Shown piece by piece: positions 58,742 to 64,000 of a DNA stretch of 64,000 nt. Source of the stretch: Punica granatum (taxonomy: Eukaryota > Streptophyta > Magnoliopsida > Myrtales > Lythraceae); the NCBI RefSeq assembly GCF_007655135.1, contig NC_045128.1, positions 8,866,001 through 8,930,000 of the forward strand, given 5' to 3'. How positions within the stretch are numbered: position 1 is the stretch's first letter; each line of letters begins with the position of its first letter. Made by a program: the position numbers and the translations under genes. The notes under the pieces are model-generated. The model was not told the DNA's origin and did no database searches. It was given only the letters and a program-made list of their open reading frames with translations.

Positions 58742-59410
58742 ATTTTAGGAAAAATAAAGTCATGTATCACAACCTTTACATGTTATCTTAGTTTTATCCC
58801 AACGTCGATTTTTTTTTCTAAGATATCCTAACGTTAATGGTTTGGTTTCAAATCTATCCCACTGTAAAAATTTCATCCATTTTTTATGAAAATGTTCCGT
58901 TAATTGCTTGACGAAGCGAACGTGGAGAGTATGTGGGTCCCGATATAAGGGAGAAATTACACAATATATTCTAACATTTTCGTTGTTTCTCAGTTTTATC
59001 CTAACCTTTTGATGCTTTTTGAATTTTATCCCAATATTTTGATGGTTTTAGTTTTATCCCAATCTTTTACTGTTTTTTCAATATTATCTCTACAAGTTGG
59101 GATAAATTTGAGAAATTATGAATAGATTATGATAAAATTGAGAAAAATAAAAAGGTTGGATAAAATTGAGAAAATATTAAAAGATGGGATACACAGTGTT
59201 ATTTTTCCCTTGTATTAGGACCCAGACGCCCTCCACTTCAGCGCCGTCCATCACGTCAGCATTTCCGTTAAAAATGGAGGGAATGTATACAACTGGATAG
59301 ATTTGACACCAAACTATTAACATTAGGATATTACAGGAAAAAAATCGATATTGGGATAAACTAAAACAACAAGTAAAGGTTTGGATATATGGTATAATTT
59401 TCCCTAAAAT
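58742..59410. mobile_element. Large foldback element with a nested inverted-repeat insertion
   Basis: The outer arms are 58742-58948 and 59210-59410: attttagg-aaaat, acctttac-tgtt, tttagttttatcccaa and caaatctatcc phrases on the left reappear inverted on the right. Between them, at 58949-59209, lies a second inverted repeat (gggagaaatta...taacac...ttttccc) with its own arms rich in ctcagttttatcctaac-type phrases. The inner element sits at the centre of the outer palindrome. No clear target duplication for either. Non-coding. Confidence 0.7.
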
Positions 59411-60460
59411 AAATTGCTACTCAAATGTGCCCTATGAGAAAAAATGGTCAATCACAAGCAAGTAGATACTTGGTTTGGTTTGGGAGTGATGTTGCTGAAA
59501 TAAGAGTGTTGAAATATAACTGTTGAAAAATAAATATTGATTTCAGAATAAGTAAAAGTATTTGGAAAGTAACAATTTGAAGTTGCTAAAATTAAAATTA
59601 ATCTCTAAACTAGAAAATAAGTAGAAACAATTTTTGTAAACATATATTAACTTGCCGAAGAAATCATGTTTCCAAGTGCTAAAATGAACCATATCATGAT
59701 TTTGTAATAGATCACCGCAAAGTTTATACTTGAAAAAAGAAAAATCATATAATCGCCACCACACTTTCAAACGAAGCTTTAGTTCTACGGGTCGTAGGAT
59801 CCTATGAATAACTAAGGAATCCCTCCAAAATAATATTGAAAAGAACTTATAGATAAAATCAAGCATATTATCCGTTGATTTTTTAGGGAAATTTTAACAT
59901 TTGATTTTCGATGAAATTACGGGCGGGTGGAAAAATGACCTTGGGGTTGGCAGTTCGGAGACAACATCCGAAGCACACGTCTAAGTAGCCACATGGCAAG
60001 CCTACCCATGGACAGCGCCACCAACTGCAGAGGGCACGCAGTCGTGAGATTTTGCTAGGAACAACCTTTCTCGGGATATCGGTGGGACCAATCGGTTTTA
60101 AAACCCTAAAATAACCTTTGAAATCCTAAAACCTGCGTACTTTTACAATGTTATAATACAGCTCTGAAATTTCGGCTGCAATTTATATATCATGTCTCTC
60201 GATTATTCTTTCTGCAATCCCTGAATCGAGTTCCCTAGCTACTATTCTAATTTTCTAAATCTATGATCTTTCTTTCAAGATTTTCTTTGATACGTTTTCC
60301 TTTCGTATGGGAAAAGGATAAAACGAAGACGATCGTCTGAGGGCATAAAATTTCTTGTATGTAAATGAAATTATGCACTGTGAGATTGTTGAAAGAGTAC
60401 TGATTAGAAAATGAATATCACGTGGTGAGGCCTTTTGATGAGGTGGGATCTATTCTTAAT
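59411..60460. other. Intergenic, no gene recognised
   Basis: The minus-strand ORF at 59543-59866 is Phe/Leu/Tyr-rich and looks like chance. The rest is spacer. Confidence 0.45.
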
Positions 60461-60466
60461 ACGGTT

Positions 60467-60672
60467 TGCAAGGGCGGAGCCAATGTATTGGCGGGGGCAA
60501 TTGTCCCCCTAAACTTTGAATTTTTAAAAATTTTATCCCATAAGTATGTTTATTTATGAGATTTTCTATATAAAATTAGTATTTTGTCCCCACGAAAAAA
60601 ATATATTTATTAACCATTTATATCAAATAACATTTTTGCCCTCTCTAGATGAAAATCCTGGTTCCGTCCCTG
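60467..60672. mobile_element. MITE with GGGCGGAGCC-type inverted ends
   Basis: The left end caagggcggagcc and right end ggttccgtccctg are inverted copies (consensus CAGGGGCGGAGCC). Just inside are gggggcaattgtccccc and tttgccctctctagatgaaa. The short flanks cggtttgc and cgggttgc match at seven of eight bases, compatible with an old 8-bp duplication as in hAT elements, with the exact boundary uncertain by one base. Confidence 0.55.
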
Positions 60673-60689
60673 CGGGTTGCAGTTTCAAT

Positions 60690-61212
60690 TGCTCGGCTAT
60701 GTCGGAGGACTCCATGTCTCCATCCCCAGCTAGAGAATGGAGACTTATTAGTTGGATCATGCCGCCTCCTATATGGCTTAAATTTAACATATGGGGCTTC
60801 TCGAGGTAATCCCGGTCCAGCTAGAGTAGGTGGTCTTATTCGAGACTCCGCAGGAAACTGGGTTCGTGGATTTGTTCATAATATTGATTTTGTAACATCC
60901 CTGCTAGCGGAGATGTAGGGAGTTCGATTGGCCTTCAGTTTGCCTGGTCATAGGACGTCGGAAACTTATTATTGAAGTTGATTCGTCCACTGTTTGCCAG
61001 CTTATTTTGGGTTCGGGGCCGGTACTCCAAATATTCGACCTATTCTTGCCGAAATCAGAGAACTTATTGCGAGAAGTTGGGAAATTCAGGTTATTCACAC
61101 ATATCGGGAGAGTAACAGCCGTGCGGATTGGCTTGCACGAAGAGATTCATCTTTTTCATTAGGAGTACATTATCTTGATTCGGCTCCTAACATCCTAGCC
61201 ATCTCATGTTAG
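60690..61212 (+). pseudogene. LINE RNase H (RVT_3) remnant
   Basis: Plus-strand frames encode LNLTYGASRGNPGPARVGGL then IRDSAGNWVRGF, and after a frame change IRELIARSWEIQVIHTYRES then NSRADWLAR. This is the full order of the plant retroelement RNase H domain (DGASRGNPGPAG.GG..RD, then HI.RE.N..AD.LA). A stop and frame shift near 60916-60990 break it, and the first Asp of the DGAS motif is Tyr here. No reverse transcriptase precedes it; the adjacent MITE lies directly upstream. Confidence 0.75.
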
Positions 61213-62165
61213 GTGATATTGTTGAGGCTTTCATACCGCGCTTCTATATGCTTTAATTTTCTATTTGAGCTCTTGCCCCTTCCCTTACGGAAAGGAGAGG
61301 AAAAAAAAAAAAAGGTATATTACGTGGTTACCGGGGGTACTGAGGAACAAACACCTTATTCCTATATATCATAGGTACGGGACAAAGGGTATCTAACCTA
61401 TAGCTAATTAGAATACACTTCATATACCGTTTATACCATTTAAACACAATGTATATACAAAATCAGACATAGTATCATAACACGTCTGTAATACTGTGCA
61501 TACACCTTACGTCTCCCATTTAATTGATTCCACATGCCTTCAGACTATTTCAGCTCTTCTGGGGAATGAGCAATTTTAATTAATAAGTATTGAATTACAC
61601 CGAGTAATATGAATATAAAATTAATCTTTTACGGTAAACGACATGGTAAATTCAGAGTCTCACCGTTGACGTAAATTTTTTTATGTGAAAACAGTACATC
61701 CATCCATTTACCCATTACCCCTAAAATACATTTTCCTAACAGAAAAACATGAGACCAAGTTGCATCACTCCTTTTTCAGCTCTTTGGTATATTGTCTGAC
61801 TCAAAAAATATTCTGCTTCAAATTATCGTGGGCCCTCTGCGCTCTTTTTGTTGATATGGATAATGGGAATCTTAATATTAAATTCAAGTTGCTCTTAGAA
61901 AAGATGTGTAAATGCAGTCATGTATATCATAAATTAATCATCAAAAAATTATAAGTTTGGTTGTCGTTAGTGAAATTGAATGCACCATTTTATTTAGCTT
62001 TTCATATCCTTTCCTTGTAGTAGATTCATTAACTCTGCTTTCTAATTAAAAGGAAAAAAAAAAAACTTGCTCTTCAAGATTCCCGTCTATATATATATGT
62101 GATGTTTTTTCTTTCTTTTTTTCTTATTTAACGACGTGGAGATGAGCTCTTAAGAGTACTTATGC
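61213..62165. other. Intergenic, no gene recognised
   Basis: AT-rich spacer, with poly-A runs and a short (TA)n near 62088. The ORF at 61685-61954 has no recognisable family. Confidence 0.45.
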
Positions 62166-62170
62166 TCAAT

Positions 62171-62520
62171 TTAGAGCTTAGAAGACTCCTCAGGTAAGTA
62201 TGAAGCCCCGCTTGGACTGTAATCACTCCCCCTCTCGCTGGACAGTACTTCTTGTTCATCAGAAGGACTGTCATGAGGGCTACTTGCAACTCGAAAGGGA
62301 AGATACTCCTTCGGGTCATCAGTTATAGGGGCTGATCCTTCTGCATTCTCCACTTGTTCAGTAACTTTTTTATCAAATGGAAATACATCCTCATAGAAAA
62401 CCACATCCCACGAGATAAACACTTCCTTCGTGGAGAGGTCATAGACCTTCCAGCCCTTCTTTCCATAGGGATATCCAAGAAACAAGCACTCCCTCGATCG
62501 AACAGAAATTCACTCTACGC
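62171..62520 (-). pseudogene. Ty1/copia integrase C-terminal remnant
   Basis: The minus strand reads CLFLGYPYGKKGWKVYDLST, then KEVFISWDVVFYEDVFPF. This is the copia segment between integrase and reverse transcriptase (FLGYP..KKGYKVYDLET.....SRDV.F.E..FPF), followed by a Ser/Glu/Pro-rich linker. The usual SRDV is SWDV. Isolated fragment. Confidence 0.75.
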
Positions 62521-62657
62521 TAATCCATCATTTAACAACCCGTAGAACATAGGGAAATAAAGCTAGTCCGGCAACTCGCCTTGATGACTGGCTGCATATT
62601 CTACGCACAGTGAAATCAGAAACACGTAGACCTCATTCTCTTAGGAGGAAGATCATC

Positions 62658-62658
<1 letters not shown>

Positions 62659-62688
<30 letters not shown>

Positions 62689-62712
62689 GGTCTCTCTCTC
62701 TTTCGACTCTCT
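62659..62712. repeat. CT microsatellite
   Basis: Two runs of CT (about 14 and 6 units) separated by a short interruption, in spacer. Confidence 0.85.
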
Positions 62713-62719
62713 ACCTTCC

Positions 62720-64000
62720 GCCACTTTATTTCTGGTTTTCTTGGTCAGAAAGAATTAGAGTTGAAAACTTCTAAAGGGAGACAATCAAAGGGGACGGTTA
62801 TAAACAAGGAATAATAAGGAGAAATATAAGCAAAAGGACGAAAGCAAAACCCACGGCATTTTTGGTGAAAACGGCAAGCATATAAATCAGAATATATATT
62901 TTCTTAATTTGACCAAGACCAAGTTTGAAACTTTTTGATGTTACCTCAAAGGACTGTTTGAGCAGTAACCAAAAGAAAAATAAAATCAAGTTTGTAATAT
63001 TAATCAAACGACTAATTTAAGAACTAATTTACTGGCCTTGTTATTAAACAAGAATAGATTCCAAATAAACACAATAATTATAGCTTACTGCAATTTTTAA
63101 TACACGGCATTACAGAGTAGATATCATAAAAACCGAGAGATTGTCGGGAGAGGTGACGTAGCCCTGTAGAAGGTAGCTTCAGCGGCGTCCACTCACAAAA
63201 ATCATGACGTAACATCAGCTGGATAGACATCTTGAGAAGTTGGCCTTGAATACTGTAATAAGTGGCTCTAATTCAAGTGGTAGATTGTTAAATGTATGCC
63301 CTAAAGTCGATATATGTACTCAGATAATTCCTATTTATGACATCCCTCTAAGTTGTGTCCGGTCCCGATTTACATTTCTTCTCCAACGGGGATCTACAAA
63401 ATGGGCGCAGTCCCGTTTTTGGGAATCACCCAAAATTGGGACCCCATTTTGCTCAATGGAGATGCTCTAAGTATCACTCTTGTGCCAGGCAAATAGCCTA
63501 GTTTACCTATCCTAATCACTGCAGGGAGTTTACGTGACCAAGAGGACTAGTTAGACGAAGCCCGAATACCCTTTGTTATTAAAGAAAAAAAATGTAATTG
63601 TTATCATAACTCATAAGGCAAAGCTAGAGGTTACAACTCGGTTTTCTCTTTACAAATTGATCTTCTATCTTAACTTATTTATTTATTTATTTATTGGGGG
63701 GGTAAAGGGAATTTCATCTTCATTCAAACCTTAATGAGCTTCAGCTTCCTCCCGAAGTTGCTCAGAGAAGATTCATCGAAATAATAATAATAATAAAGGA
63801 AGAAGTTGCTCTTAGAAGAAGTCGATGGTGCTGGAAGATATCAAGTCTGAAGGGGCATCCGAAGAACCCTCTTCTGAGAGTGTTGATATGTGATTTTGGA
63901 TTCCATCAATTAACAGCTTGAGCTTAATCCGCGCATTGGAAAATCAAGAAGCAAACCATGGGTTTATATGTGGTTTAACAGCTTGGGCTTAATCCGCGCA
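62720..64000. other. Intergenic to the right edge, no gene recognised
   Basis: AT-rich spacer with an ATTT run at 63676-63698 and an AAT run at 63781-63796. The phrase taacagcttgagcttaatcc is repeated near 63912 and 63977 (the second with one change), each followed by gcgca. The segment around 63370-63472 ends caatggagatgctctaa, a phrase common in plant short repeats. Confidence 0.4.

Noticed and set aside
1..64000. CRISPR arrays, bacterial operons, phage or organelle insertions
   Set aside because: Repeats lack CRISPR spacing, genes have plant introns, and I saw no chloroplast or mitochondrial gene blocks.

Overview
This is a nuclear genomic window from a flowering plant. Genes have GT-AG introns with plant-type short exons, proteins are plastid-, Golgi- and plasma-membrane types typical of land plants, and intergenic DNA is AT-rich and full of transposon debris. 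The gene families point to a core eudicot. Two GC-richer dispersed repeats (about 53.6 and 55.1 kb) resemble a repeat I associate with pomegranate (Punica, Lythraceae); that placement comes from memory and is only an inference.

Layout. 0-5.2 kb: a PGR3-type pentatricopeptide protein gene on the minus strand, followed downstream by a truncated, internally deleted copy of itself at the window edge. 5.4-24.3 kb: a gene-poor repeat zone with LINE remnants, a Mutator-type MITE with a perfect 9-bp target duplication, two Helitron-like elements of about 0.4 kb, a 1.7-kb array built from GTGATAAC/GTTATCAC palindromes that was invaded by a hAT-type MITE with a perfect 8-bp target duplication, a 0.56-kb head-to-tail duplication, a foldback element, and one small conserved plant protein gene with a TATA box. 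24.4-43.1 kb: a gene-dense block with a transmembrane nine protein (TMN11/12 type), an uncharacterised plastid-type protein gene of seven exons, a USP-domain receptor-like cytoplasmic kinase, and plastid adenylate kinase 5. In Arabidopsis the TMN11 and adenylate kinase 5 genes are neighbours (At5g35160, At5g35170) and a related USP-kinase lies nearby (At5g35380), so this looks like conserved synteny. 43.1-47.8 kb: spacer with two unrelated tandem duplications. 47.8-52.9 kb: an LRR receptor-like pseudokinase (MOL1/TDR-like), convergent with a uroporphyrinogen-III synthase gene. 53-64 kb: repeat-rich DNA with a beta-carbonic anhydrase gene fragment, Ty1/copia remnants in both orientations, a nested foldback element, a LINE RNase H remnant and MITEs.

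The genes do not form a pathway. Three or four serve the chloroplast (PGR3, adenylate kinase 5, uroporphyrinogen-III synthase and probably the seven-exon protein), two are signalling proteins and one is an endomembrane protein. I found no operon-like cluster, CRISPR array, rRNA gene or convincing tRNA gene. Exon boundaries were derived by hand from splice-site consensus and reading phase; they have not been checked against transcripts.
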